Below, in pieces: positions 50,124 to 58,877 of a stretch of DNA of 64,000 bases. Numbering within the stretch: the first letter of the stretch is position 1; the number at the start of each line of letters is the position of its first letter. A program made the position numbers and the translations under genes. The notes under the pieces are model-generated. The model was given only the letters and a program-made list of their open reading frames with translations. It ran no database searches and was not told where the DNA came from. Source of the DNA: Paractinoplanes rishiriensis (GTDB taxonomy: Bacteria; Actinomycetota; Actinomycetes; Mycobacteriales; Micromonosporaceae); assembly GCF_016862375.1 (NCBI RefSeq), contig NZ_BOMV01000083.1, positions 79,858-143,857 on the forward strand. The letters run 5' to 3'.

Positions 50124-50932
50124 TGACCAGGGACGTTGCGCTGACCGGCGCCGATCTGACGCTCGCCTACGACGGCCGCACCGTCGTGCAGGCAGCCGGG
50201 CTCGAGCTGACCGCCGGCACCGTGGTCGCACTGATCGGGCCGAACGGGTCCGGCAAGTCGACCCTGCTGCGGGCGCTGGCCCGGCTGCACGCACCGCTGT
50301 CCGGCACCGTGACGCTCGGAGCCGAGGACGCGTACCTGTTGCGCCCCAAGGACTTCGCCCGCCGGGTCACCCTGCTCACCCAGTCCCGGCCGACGCCCGG
50401 CGGGGTCCGGGTGCGCGACGTGGTGGCGTACGGCCGGCACCCGTACCGCGGCCGGTTCGGCGCCGGCGACCCGGACGGCCCGGAGGCGGTGGAGCGCGGC
50501 ATGCGGCTCACCGGCGTGACCGCGATGGCCGACCGCCCGGTCGACGAACTGTCCGGCGGCGAGCTCCAGCGGGTCTGGCTGGCCACCTGCCTGGCCCAGG
50601 ACACCGGCGTGGTGCTGCTGGACGAGCCCACCACCTTCCTCGACCTGCGCTACCAGGTGGAGATCCTGGACATCGTCCGCGACCTGGCCGACGAGCACAG
50701 CGTCGCGGTCGGCATCGTGCTGCACGACCTGGACCAGGCCGCCGCGGTGGCCGACCGGATCGTGCTGCTGCACCGGGGCGACGTGATGGCCGCCGGCCGG
50801 CCCGCCGACGTGCTCACCGCCGAGCGGCTCACCGAGATCTACGGACTGCGCATCGACGTCGCCCTCGGCGACGACGGCCACGTGCGCACCAGGCCCGTCG
50901 GCCGGCACACCACCCGGCCCGTCACCACCTGA
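50123..50932 (+). CDS. Iron-siderophore ABC transporter ATPase (FecE/FepC type)
   Basis: 269 residues. Walker A GPNGSGKST, Q-loop LLTQSRPTP, signature DELSGGELQRVWLA, Walker B VVLLDEPTTFLDL and switch His in IVLHDLDQA. RRVTLLTQ and the DVVAYGRHPYRG phrase are typical of siderophore/B12 importers. An in-frame TAG twelve bases upstream excludes any longer start, and no Shine-Dalgarno precedes the ATG, so translation may be leaderless. First gene of an iron-regulated three-gene importer. Confidence 0.93.
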   Translation: MTRDVALTGADLTLAYDGRTVVQAAGLELTAGTVVALIGPNGSGKSTLLRALARLHAPLSGTVTLGAEDAYLLRPKDFARRVTLLTQSRPTPGGVRVRDVVAYGRHPYRGRFGAGDPDGPEAVERGMRLTGVTAMADRPVDELSGGELQRVWLATCLAQDTGVVLLDEPTTFLDLRYQVEILDIVRDLADEHSVAVGIVLHDLDQAAAVADRIVLLHRGDVMAAGRPADVLTAERLTEIYGLRIDVALGDDGHVRTRPVGRHTTRPVTT

Positions 50933-50960
50933 AACAGATAATTCCGAAGGGAACCCCCCG

Positions 50961-51959
50961 ATGATGATTTCCCGCCGGGCCGTCGCCGCCACCGCGGCGG
51001 CCGCGCTCACCGCCGCGCTGCTGGCGGCCTGCGGCACCACCGAGGAACCGACCACCGCGGGCGGCGCCTCGTCCGCACCGCCGGCCGGGCCGGTGACGCT
51101 CACCGACGAGCGCGGCACCGTCAACCTGGACCGGCCGGCCACCAACATCGTCGCGCTCGAGTGGGGCCTGGCCGAGAATCTGGTGGCGCTGGGCGTCAAG
51201 CCGATCGGCCTGGCCGATGTGAAGGGCTACAACACGTACGACACCATCGCGGCGATCGACCCGTCCACCCCGGACGTCGGCACCCGCGGCGAGCCCAGCC
51301 TGGACGCCATCGTGGCGCTCAAGCCCGACCTGGTGGTGACCACCACCGACCTGCCGGAGAACGTGATCAAGCAGATCACCGCCCAGGTGCCGGTGCTGAC
51401 CCTGCGCGGCTCGGACGGCACCGACCCGATCGGCTACATGCGCAAGACCGTCACCACACTGGCCCAGGCCACCGGCAAGCAGGCCGAGGGGCAGAAGGCG
51501 CTGGCCGACTTCGACGCCAAGGTGGCCGCCGCCAAGGACAAGCTGGCCCAGGCCGGCAAGGCCGGTGCGCCGTTCACGATGGCCGACGGCTGGCTCGACT
51601 CCGGCACGGTCTCGCTGCGGATGTACACCCCCGGCTCGTTCTTCGGCGGCGTCGCCAAGGAGGTCGGGCTGCAGAACCAGTGGACCGGCGCCGGCGACAA
51701 GGACTACGGCCTGGCACAGACCGACGTCGAGGGCCTCACCAAGATCACAAACAAGGACAACACATTCGTGTACGTGTCCAACGACGCCGACGGTGGCGCG
51801 GCCTTCGTCAAGGCGCTGACCGGCAACGCCGTGTTCAAGCAGCTGCCGTTCGTCCAGGGCCAGAAGGTCAAGCGCATCCCGGACGGCATCTGGATGTTCG
51901 GTGGCCCGCCGTCCGCAGCCGCCTACCTCGACGCGCTCGTCACCGCGCTGACCACCTGA
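50961..51959 (+). CDS. Iron-siderophore binding lipoprotein (FecB/FepB type)
   Basis: 332 residues. Lipoprotein signal MISRRAVAATAAAALTAALL with lipobox LLAACGTT. The double-lobed helical-backbone fold of siderophore receptors is recognised from NIVALEWGLAENLVALGVKP, GEPSLDAIVALKPDLVVTTT and VFKQLPFVQGQKVKRI. GGAPP/GGPPS near the end is the last conserved loop. Captures ferric siderophore at the cell surface for the fused permease downstream. 28 bases after the ATPase gene with AAGGGAACC as ribosome binding site. Confidence 0.93.
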   Translation: MMISRRAVAATAAAALTAALLAACGTTEEPTTAGGASSAPPAGPVTLTDERGTVNLDRPATNIVALEWGLAENLVALGVKPIGLADVKGYNTYDTIAAIDPSTPDVGTRGEPSLDAIVALKPDLVVTTTDLPENVIKQITAQVPVLTLRGSDGTDPIGYMRKTVTTLAQATGKQAEGQKALADFDAKVAAAKDKLAQAGKAGAPFTMADGWLDSGTVSLRMYTPGSFFGGVAKEVGLQNQWTGAGDKDYGLAQTDVEGLTKITNKDNTFVYVSNDADGGAAFVKALTGNAVFKQLPFVQGQKVKRIPDGIWMFGGPPSAAAYLDALVTALTT

Positions 51960-52061
51960 TCGGCAGCACAGCATGACCGCCTGCACCGAGCGGCACCCAG
52001 CCGCACCTGCGGACGGCCTCGCAGGCGAGGGCCAGAAGGGCATGCCTAAGGAGGGCCCAAC

Positions 52062-54167
52062 ATGACCAGCAGCACGACCGCACCGCCCGCCGCGCTCCCG
52101 GTGACCGGCGGCACCACCCGCCGGACCTCCGGCATCGTCGCCGCGTTCACCCTAGCGGTCGTGCTGCTGATCGTCCTGGCCGCGATCCACCTGCTCCAGG
52201 GCACCGCCCGGCTGACCGCCGCGGAGCTGCTGGGCGCCGTCCTGCCCTGGGCGGAGGACACCGGCGACCGCGGCGAGGCGGTGGCCGTGCTGCTGGCCAG
52301 CCGGGTGCCCCGGCTGCTGGCCGCGCTGCTGGTCGGCCTCGCCGTCGGGGTGGCCGGCGCGGTGCTCCAGTCGATCGCCCGCAACCCGATCGCCTCGCCG
52401 GACACCCTCGCGGTCAACGCCGGCGCGTACGTCTCGGTGGTCGCGGTGGCGGCCTTCGGGGTGGCCCTGCCGTTCGCGCTCAACGGACTGGTCGCGTTCG
52501 TCGGCGGCCTGGCGGCGTCCGGTCTGGTGCTGCTGGTGGCCCGCGGCGGCGCCGCCGGGCCGACCCGGCTGGTGCTGGCCGGCTCGGCGGTGGCGCTGGC
52601 CCTGCACGCGCTCACCACCGTGCTGCTGATGCTGTCCGCGCAGAACACCGCGGGCCTGTTCGCCTGGGGCGCCGGCACCACCGTCCAGTCCGGGGCCCGG
52701 CAGGTCACCATGGCCGCGCCGCTGGTGCTGGCCGGCCTGCTCGGCACGCTGCTGCTGGCGCACCGGCTGGACGTGCTGGGCCTGGGCGACGACCCGGCCC
52801 GGGTGCTGGGCGTCGACGTGCGCCGCACCCGGGTGATCTCGGTGGGCCTGGCGGTGCTGCTGGCCGCCACCGCGGTCACCGTGGCCGGCCCGATCGGCTT
52901 CGTCGGCCTGTGCGCACCGGTGATCGCCCGGCTGGTCGCCCGCAAGGTGGCCGGCCTGTCCGGGCACGCGCTGCTGCTGCCGTTCGCCGGCCTGGCCGGC
53001 GCGCTCATCGTGGTCTTCGCGGACGTGCTGCTGCGCGCCGTGCTGCCGGCCGAGCGGGCCATCTCGGTGCCGACCGGCATCATCACCTCGCTGGCCGGCG
53101 CGACCGTGCTGGTCTGGCTGGCCCGCGGGCTGCGCGCCGGCCCGGCCGCGGCACCGGCCCGGGGCGCGCACGGCACGGTCCGCACCCGCCGCTGGGTGAC
53201 CGCGATCGGGGTGGTGCTCGGCGCCGGGCTGACCGCCGCGGTCGTGGCCGCGCTGCTGCTCGGCGACCGCCTGGTGCTGCTCGGCGACGTCGCCAACTGG
53301 TGGGCCGGGGTGGCCGGCCGGGAGGTCTCGTTCGTCCTCGACCTGCGCTGGCCCCGGGTGCTGGCCGCACTGCTCGGCGGGGCCGCGCTGGCCCTGGCCG
53401 GCGCGGTGGTGCAGGCGGTCTGCCGCAACCCGCTGGCCGAACCGAGCCTGCTCGGCGTCACCCCCGGCGCCAGTGTCGGCGCGGTCGCCGTGGTCATGCT
53501 CGTGCCCGGCATCGGCGCGTGGCCGGTGATGGCCGCCAGCACCATCGCGGCGCTGGCGACGTTCGCACTGGTCTATTGGCTGGCGGCCGGCCGCGGCCCG
53601 GCATCCGACCGGATCGTGCTGGTCGGCATCGGCGTGAGCGCCGGCGCCGCCTCGATCACCACCCTGATCATCGTGATCCTCTCGCCGTGGAACCTGTCCA
53701 CGGCGCTGACCTGGCTGGCCGGCTCCACCTACGGCCGCAACCTGGGCCAGATCGTGCCGGTCGCGCTGGTGCTGGCGCTGGCCCTGCCGGTGGCGCTGAT
53801 CGGTGCCCGGACGCTGGACCTGGTGGCCCTGGACGAGGACGTGCCGAGGGTGCTGGGCGTCCCGCTGAGCCGGGCCCGCCTGGGCTTCCTCACCATGGCC
53901 GCGGTGCTGACCGCCGCGGCGGCCGTAGCGGTGGGCGCGCTCGCCTTCGTCGGCCTGGTCGCACCGCACGCGGCCCGCGCCCTGGTGGGCGGCAGGCACA
54001 GCCGGGCCATCCCGGTGGCGGTGGCCCTGGGCGCCCTGCTGGTCAGCGTCGCCGACACGGTGGGCCGCACGGTGATAGCCCCGAGCCAGCTCGCGGCCGG
54101 CCTGGTGACGGCCCTGATCGGCGCGCCCTATTTCGTGTGGCTGCTCTGGAAGAGCCGCGCTGCCTGA
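52062..54167 (+). CDS. Fused FecCD-type siderophore permease (FhuB-like, two domains)
   Basis: 701 residues; AAGGAGGGCCCAAC precedes the ATG. Two complete FecCD permease domains in one chain (about residues 25-355 and 370-700), roughly twenty helices in total. Each has the R-x-P-R-(L/V)-LAALL opening (VPRLLAALLVG, WPRVLAALLGG), a NPIASPD/NPLAEPS loop, and the ATPase-contact loop GPIGFVGLCAPVIAR or GALAFVGLVAPHAAR. This replaces the usual pair of subunits, as in FhuB. Completes the importer ATPase-binding protein-permease. Confidence 0.94.
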   Translation: MTSSTTAPPAALPVTGGTTRRTSGIVAAFTLAVVLLIVLAAIHLLQGTARLTAAELLGAVLPWAEDTGDRGEAVAVLLASRVPRLLAALLVGLAVGVAGAVLQSIARNPIASPDTLAVNAGAYVSVVAVAAFGVALPFALNGLVAFVGGLAASGLVLLVARGGAAGPTRLVLAGSAVALALHALTTVLLMLSAQNTAGLFAWGAGTTVQSGARQVTMAAPLVLAGLLGTLLLAHRLDVLGLGDDPARVLGVDVRRTRVISVGLAVLLAATAVTVAGPIGFVGLCAPVIARLVARKVAGLSGHALLLPFAGLAGALIVVFADVLLRAVLPAERAISVPTGIITSLAGATVLVWLARGLRAGPAAAPARGAHGTVRTRRWVTAIGVVLGAGLTAAVVAALLLGDRLVLLGDVANWWAGVAGREVSFVLDLRWPRVLAALLGGAALALAGAVVQAVCRNPLAEPSLLGVTPGASVGAVAVVMLVPGIGAWPVMAASTIAALATFALVYWLAAGRGPASDRIVLVGIGVSAGAASITTLIIVILSPWNLSTALTWLAGSTYGRNLGQIVPVALVLALALPVALIGARTLDLVALDEDVPRVLGVPLSRARLGFLTMAAVLTAAAAVAVGALAFVGLVAPHAARALVGGRHSRAIPVAVALGALLVSVADTVGRTVIAPSQLAAGLVTALIGAPYFVWLLWKSRAA

Positions 54168-54228
54168 CCCGCTGCCGCAGCGACGCCGATCAGGCGGACG
54201 ACGGTTCGTCGCGACATGCGGTTGGGCG

Positions 54229-54513
54229 TCATCCCGGGTCCGGTGCGGACGACTCCGCGCCGACCTCCGCGACGTCCCACACGACGCAGTGCACCCCTGG
54301 CCGTTCCACCGCGCCCTGATCCAGCATGGCCTGGTGGTAGCGGCGGGCGTTCTGCTCGTCGGCGAAGACCTGCATCATGTGCCCGTCCAGCGTCCACGTG
54401 CCGTGCCGGAAGCCGGGCGTGCCCACCTTGCTCGACGCCATCAACGGGACCTGAGCGCGCAACTCGTCGATGACCGACGGGTCGATCCGCCACACACCGA
54501 TCACGGCCCACAT
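54229..54513 (-). CDS. Small ferredoxin-like/ABM-fold protein of unknown function
   Basis: 94 residues with GGAGGG upstream of the ATG. Starts MWAVIGVWRIDPSVIDELRA and contains GFRHGTWTLDGHMMQVFADE and QNARRYHQAM, the beta-alpha-beta rhythm of dimeric alpha-beta barrel (antibiotic-biosynthesis-monooxygenase-like) proteins. No catalytic motif can be claimed. Seventeen bases downstream of the SRPBCC gene on the same strand, so probably an operon. Confidence 0.65.
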   Translation of the reverse strand: MWAVIGVWRIDPSVIDELRAQVPLMASSKVGTPGFRHGTWTLDGHMMQVFADEQNARRYHQAMLDQGAVERPGVHCVVWDVAEVGAESSAPDPG

Positions 54514-54530
54514 GCCGAGCCCTCCTCAGG

Positions 54531-54965
54531 TCAGCCCTGGGCGTACCGGTCCAGGGTGGAAGCCCACATCCGGGAAATCAGCCGGCCGACGGGGCCGCGA
54601 TGCAACACGGACAGCATCACCTTTTGCGAGCGGGCGTTCGTGCTGGTCCACTCGGCGTGGACCCGGCTGCCTCCGTTGCCGGCCGGGGCGATCCGGGCGA
54701 AGCCCTCGCCACCTCCGCCGTAGCTGCTGTCGAGGACGGTCCAGCGGATCACCGCGGGCTCCGACCAGTCGTAGCGGGCGACCACCCAGAACGGCGATCC
54801 GGGTGTGCTCTCCCGGGCCACCGCCCAGGTGTCGCCCTGCTCGCGCAATTCGTACGTCTTCGGATCCAGCGTACGGTTCCAGATCTGCGGCCGCCGGTCG
54901 GTGAAATCGGTCAACGCCCGGAGCACCTGCTCGGGTGAGGCCTTCGTAACGAGGTCGAACCGCAT
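54531..54965 (-). CDS. SRPBCC (START-like) superfamily protein
   Basis: 144 residues. MRFDLVTKASPEQVLRALTD followed by RRPQIWNRTLDPKTYEL, then strands ending in GGSRVHAEWTSTNARSQKVM and a long C-terminal helix. This is the helix-grip fold that binds hydrophobic ligands in polyketide cyclases and Coq10-like proteins. Ligand unknown. Divergent from the ECF sigma factor operon with 66 bases between them. Confidence 0.8.
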   Translation of the reverse strand: MRFDLVTKASPEQVLRALTDFTDRRPQIWNRTLDPKTYELREQGDTWAVARESTPGSPFWVVARYDWSEPAVIRWTVLDSSYGGGGEGFARIAPAGNGGSRVHAEWTSTNARSQKVMLSVLHRGPVGRLISRMWASTLDRYAQG

Positions 54966-55031
54966 GACGTCATTTTCTCAACCGGAGTCCCTCCGGTGAA
55001 CCGTTCGTGCGGCCGGTTCCGATGAGGGGGT

Positions 55032-55586
55032 GTGACCGTGCCGGGTGAGATACCTACCGATGCCGACCTCTTGCGTGCTGTCGCGTCGGGTGACCGGGCT
55101 GCGTTCGAGTTGTTCTATCGGCGTTACGTGACCTGGTTGACGGTGCGGATGCGATATCGCTGTGCGGACGAGAGCCTCGTCGACGACGTGGTGCAGGAGA
55201 CGTTCCTGGCGGTGTGGCGGGGCAAGGCGCGGTACGCCGAACGTTCCGGTGGCGACGTCACCGGCTGGTTGTGGCGGATCGGGTCCCGCCGGCTGATCGA
55301 CTCGCTGCGGGGGCAGACCGCCCGGGAGCGCCTGTCCCGGCTGCTGCGGAAGCGGACGGGCCGAGACGAGCCGTCGGCGGAGGAGCAGGTGCTGCTCGGT
55401 GTCGAACACGGAGACCTCGCCGGGGCGCTCGGCCGGCTCTCGCCGGAACTGCGCGCCGTCGTACAGGCAACAGTTTTGGACGGATTGAGCACCAGCGAGG
55501 CGGCGGTTCTGCTCGGCATCCCAGCCGGCACGGTCAAGACCAGGGCGATGCGCGCGCGGCGACAACTGCGTGGGGAGCTGGCGTGA
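55032..55586 (+). CDS. ECF sigma factor
   Basis: 184 residues from a GTG after GAGGGGG. Region 2: LLRAVASGDRAAFELFYRRY, then LVDDVVQETFLAVWRG (2.2-2.4). Region 4: ALGRLSPELRAVVQATVLDG, LSTSEAAVLLGIPAGTVKTR. Only two sigma regions and a short linker, as in group 4 factors. Directly coupled by a GTGA overlap to a zinc-finger membrane anti-sigma gene, which would hold it inactive until a signal, and it probably transcribes its own operon. Confidence 0.94.
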   Translation: MTVPGEIPTDADLLRAVASGDRAAFELFYRRYVTWLTVRMRYRCADESLVDDVVQETFLAVWRGKARYAERSGGDVTGWLWRIGSRRLIDSLRGQTARERLSRLLRKRTGRDEPSAEEQVLLGVEHGDLAGALGRLSPELRAVVQATVLDGLSTSEAAVLLGIPAGTVKTRAMRARRQLRGELA

Positions 55587-56413
55587 ATCAGGAAAGGGCG
55601 CCGATGAGCCAGACTGCTTGGCATTTGCCGGACGATCAGCTGCGGCAGTACGCCGGGCTGGCCCTGTCGCCGCCGGGACTGTGGTCGGTGGAGACGCACC
55701 TTGCCGGCTGCGCGGCGTGCCGGGGGCGCCTGGACGCCGTTGCCGGGTCCACGATCGCGCGGGCCGGCTGGTTCCGGATGGAGACCGAGCTCGACGCACC
55801 CGTTCCCGGCCCGGTCGAGCGGCTGCTCGTGCGCCTGGGCGTGCCGGACCACACCGCACGGCTGCTGGCCGCCGTCCCGGCGCTGCGGCTGTCGTGGCTG
55901 GCGGCGGTGGCGCTGACGCTGGGGCTGACCGCGGTCGTCGCCTGGCTGTCGGGGCCGATGGTCCTGCTGGTGATCGCCCCGCTGCTGCCGCTCCTCGGGG
56001 TGTCGGTGTCGTTCGGCCCACGGGTCGACCCCACGTACGAGATCGCCCTTGTTGCGCCCATGCACACCGGTCACCTGCTGATGATCAGATGCGCCGCCGT
56101 GTTGTGCACCACCACGGTGCTGAGCGGCATGGCGAGCCTGGCGCTGCCGAAGTACGGCCTGATAGTGCTCGGGTGGTTCCTGCCGGCGCTGACGTTGACG
56201 CTGGTCAGCCTCGTCCTGACACCCCGGCTCGGACCCGTGGCCGCCGCGGGCACGGTCGGCACGGTCTGGCTGCTGCTGGTCGCGGTGACCCTGCTGGCCG
56301 GGGTGGGCGACGTTGCCTTCGCCGTCGCCGCACAGTTCTCGCTGGCGCTCGCCGGGGTCCCGGCGGCCGTCGCGATCATCCGCCTGCGGGCGACCTTCGA
56401 GAGGATGCCATGA
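55583..56413 (+). CDS. Multispan membrane anti-sigma factor with zinc finger
   Basis: 276 residues from a GTG overlapping the sigma stop. N-terminal zinc-binding anti-sigma domain with HLAGCAAC (H-x3-C-x2-C). Six hydrophobic segments follow, rather than the single helix usual for anti-sigma factors. This suggests that the sensor is the membrane domain itself, maybe in contact with the ABC permeases encoded next. Ends in an ATGA overlap with the ATPase gene. Confidence 0.85.
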   Translation: MNQERAPMSQTAWHLPDDQLRQYAGLALSPPGLWSVETHLAGCAACRGRLDAVAGSTIARAGWFRMETELDAPVPGPVERLLVRLGVPDHTARLLAAVPALRLSWLAAVALTLGLTAVVAWLSGPMVLLVIAPLLPLLGVSVSFGPRVDPTYEIALVAPMHTGHLLMIRCAAVLCTTTVLSGMASLALPKYGLIVLGWFLPALTLTLVSLVLTPRLGPVAAAGTVGTVWLLLVAVTLLAGVGDVAFAVAAQFSLALAGVPAAVAIIRLRATFERMP

Positions 56414-57282
56414 CGACGTCGACGGTGGCGGTACGCGCCCGCGACCTGCAACTGCGGTACGGCCGGACGACCGCCTTGGCGGGGGTGTCCCTCACCCTGC
56501 GGGACGGCGTGACGGGGCTGCTCGGCCCCAACGGTGCGGGCAAGACGACGCTACTTCGGATCATCGCGACCGCCGTCCCGCCGGATCACGGGGACCTGAG
56601 TGTGCTGGGCGCCGACCCGCGCACCGGACCGGGCCGGCTGGCCGTCCGGAGGCGGCTCGGATACCTCCCCCAGGATCCGGGTTTCCATCCGAACTTCACC
56701 GCGTTCGAGTTCGTCGACTACGTCGCGATCCTCAAGGAGTTGACGGAACGCAGGTCCCGCCACGCGGAGGTGCGGCGGGTGCTGGCCGAGGTGGGCCTCG
56801 ACGCGCAACGGCAGAAGCCGGTCAAGACGTTGTCCGGTGGCATGCGCCAGCGGCTGGGGCTGGCGGCCGCCCTGATCGGCGGTCCGGACCTGCTGATTCT
56901 CGACGAACCCACGGTCGGCATGGATCCGGAGCAGCGGCTGCGGTTCCGCGAACTGCTCGCCGAGTTGGGCGAGGGGCGCACGGTGCTGCTGTCCACCCAT
57001 CAGACCGAGGAGGTGATGCTGCTCTGCCAGCAGGTGATAGTGCTGGACCAGGGAGCCGTACGCTTCGAGGGCAGCCCGGCGGAGCTGGCGGCGCTGGCCA
57101 CCGGGCGGGTGTGGACCAGCGGTTCCCGCGCGCCCGGGGCGCTCGCCTCCTGGCGTACCGGGACGGGGCTCTACCGGCACGTCGGCGATCCGCCGCCCGG
57201 TGCGGACCTGCTCGAACCGACCATCGAGGACGGTTACCTCATGCTGGTCGACGTCGCGTCCGCCCGGGAGGTGCCGGCGTGA
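56410..57282 (+). CDS. ABC transporter ATPase
   Basis: 290 residues. Walker A GPNGAGKTTL, Q-loop YLPQDPGFHP, signature LSGGMRQRLGLA, Walker B LLILDEPTVGMDP and switch His in STHQTEEVM. The C-terminal ~70 residues (from SPAELAALATGRVWTS) are the extension found in antibiotic/lantibiotic-type exporters (CcmA/NatA group). Coupled to genes on both sides by four-base overlaps. Likely powers an exporter or an extracellular-signal responder with the two following membrane proteins. Confidence 0.92.
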   Translation: MTTSTVAVRARDLQLRYGRTTALAGVSLTLRDGVTGLLGPNGAGKTTLLRIIATAVPPDHGDLSVLGADPRTGPGRLAVRRRLGYLPQDPGFHPNFTAFEFVDYVAILKELTERRSRHAEVRRVLAEVGLDAQRQKPVKTLSGGMRQRLGLAAALIGGPDLLILDEPTVGMDPEQRLRFRELLAELGEGRTVLLSTHQTEEVMLLCQQVIVLDQGAVRFEGSPAELAALATGRVWTSGSRAPGALASWRTGTGLYRHVGDPPPGADLLEPTIEDGYLMLVDVASAREVPA

Positions 57283-58877
57283 GCGCCGCGCCGGTCCGCG
57301 AGCGGACGGCCGGAGTTCCCGGCGCTCCGGGCGCCCGGGACTCGCGGCGCGGGATGGTGGCCCTGGCCCGGGTCGAGGCGGTACGCCTGCTGCGCCATCC
57401 CGTCACCGTCGTCTTCATGCTGCTGTTCATGGGCACGTGGATCTACGACGTGGCTGCGAACGGTGCCGCGCGCTACCCCGTGCTCCAGGACGAGAACCGC
57501 GAGATCCAGTTCGCCGGCGTCGTGCTCCTCGGTGGCGCCGCCCTGGTCGTGGCCAACCTCGCGGTGCTGCGGGCGCACCGGCACGGCACCGCCGCGCTGT
57601 ACGACGTGCTCGCCCTGCCCGCGCCGTGGCGTACCGGTGGCCACCTGCTCGCCCTCGTCCCGTTCGCCGCGGTGAGCGCCGGCCTGGTCGCGGTCCGGAT
57701 CGGCGTGTTCGCCGCCTCCCCCGGCGCCGCCGGCGCGACCGACCCGTACGAACTGGCCACCACGCCCGTTGCCGTCCTGCTGCTCGGCGCGACCGGTGTG
57801 CTGCTGGGCCGGCTGGTGCACTCGGTGGTGGTCGCGCCGCTAGTCCTCCTGGCCCTCGCGGTCGTCACGGTCGCCGGCCAGATGCCCGGCTACGCACCGC
57901 TGGCGTGGATACTGCCGGCCGCGGTGTCCTACGAGCCGATGCCGCTGCCGGTGGACCTGCTGGCCCGCCCGGCGGCGGCGCATCTGGTCTACCTGGCCGG
58001 CGCGCTCTCGCTGGTGATCGTGGCGGCGCTCGCCCGCAGCGGGGCGCGCGGCCGGTACCTCACCGCGGTCGCGGCTGCGGGTCTGTTGGTCACCCTGGCG
58101 GCCGGTGCAGTCCAGTACCGTCCGGTGAACGCCGAGGTCACCGCCGCGAGGATCGTCGCCACGGAAAGGCCGGCCGGGCAGCAGACGTGCCGGACGGTCG
58201 ACCCGGTCACCTACTGCGCTTTCGAGGGTTTCACGCCGTGGGTGAGTGGCTGGGACACCGTGGTGCGCGGCGTCCTGCGCCGGCTGCCGGCCGCGGAGGC
58301 CCAGCGACCGTTCGCGGTGCGCCAGCGGGTATGGGCGCACAACTACCCCACGGCCGGCCGTGTGACCGAGCTCGAGGACGTCCGTGCTCGCGCGGAGATC
58401 TGGCGGCAGGACGACCAGGCAGCCGGCACGCCGGCCACCGTGCCGGTCGGCACGACCTGGGGTGACCTCCGGTCCGAGGTGGGCTTTGCCGGCCTGATCG
58501 CGTACGAGGTGCTGACCCGCGCCGGAGTGGCCGCCTCCGGTTCGATGTGCGGCTCGCGGGCCGTACTGGTCGCCTGGCTGGCCGGCCAGGCGACCCCACG
58601 GACCGCCGCCGGTCTGCGCGAGGCCGACGCCACCAGTTGGGGCGGCGTGTCGTTCACGGAGACGAGCTTCGACACCGGGGTGTCGGTACCCGACCGGGAG
58701 ATGTCCGTGGCGTTCGCCCTACTGGAGCGACCGGCGGACCAGATCGGGGCGCAGCTCCTGCGGTCCTGGCCGGAGCTGACCGCGGCCGGCACCCCCACCG
58801 AGCGGGTCGGCGAGCTTTTCGGCGTGCCGGTGCCACCGCAACTGCCCGAGGGCGAGCGATCGGTGTGCACGGCGTGA
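57279..58877 (+). CDS. ABC-2-like membrane protein with large C-terminal soluble domain
   Basis: 532 residues from a GTG inside the previous gene's stop. Residues ~25-285 hold six to seven membrane helices beginning ALARVEAVRLLRHPVTVVFM, the usual entry of ABC-2 permeases. After a last helix (VAAAGLLVTLAAGAVQYRPV) comes a ~240-residue non-membrane domain with several Cys (QQTCRTVDPVTYCAFEGFTP, GSMCGSRA). By topology it would lie outside the cell. I do not recognise this domain; a similar layout is seen in some actinobacterial ABC permeases of unknown cargo. Coupled by a GTGA overlap to the last gene. Confidence 0.75.
   Translation: MSAAPVRERTAGVPGAPGARDSRRGMVALARVEAVRLLRHPVTVVFMLLFMGTWIYDVAANGAARYPVLQDENREIQFAGVVLLGGAALVVANLAVLRAHRHGTAALYDVLALPAPWRTGGHLLALVPFAAVSAGLVAVRIGVFAASPGAAGATDPYELATTPVAVLLLGATGVLLGRLVHSVVVAPLVLLALAVVTVAGQMPGYAPLAWILPAAVSYEPMPLPVDLLARPAAAHLVYLAGALSLVIVAALARSGARGRYLTAVAAAGLLVTLAAGAVQYRPVNAEVTAARIVATERPAGQQTCRTVDPVTYCAFEGFTPWVSGWDTVVRGVLRRLPAAEAQRPFAVRQRVWAHNYPTAGRVTELEDVRARAEIWRQDDQAAGTPATVPVGTTWGDLRSEVGFAGLIAYEVLTRAGVAASGSMCGSRAVLVAWLAGQATPRTAAGLREADATSWGGVSFTETSFDTGVSVPDREMSVAFALLERPADQIGAQLLRSWPELTAAGTPTERVGELFGVPVPPQLPEGERSVCTA

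Noticed and set aside
52046..53999. Long minus-strand open frames antisense to the fused siderophore permease
   Set aside because: Composition is Ala/Arg/Ser-rich as expected for reverse frames of GC-rich DNA; the plus strand encodes an unmistakable two-domain permease.
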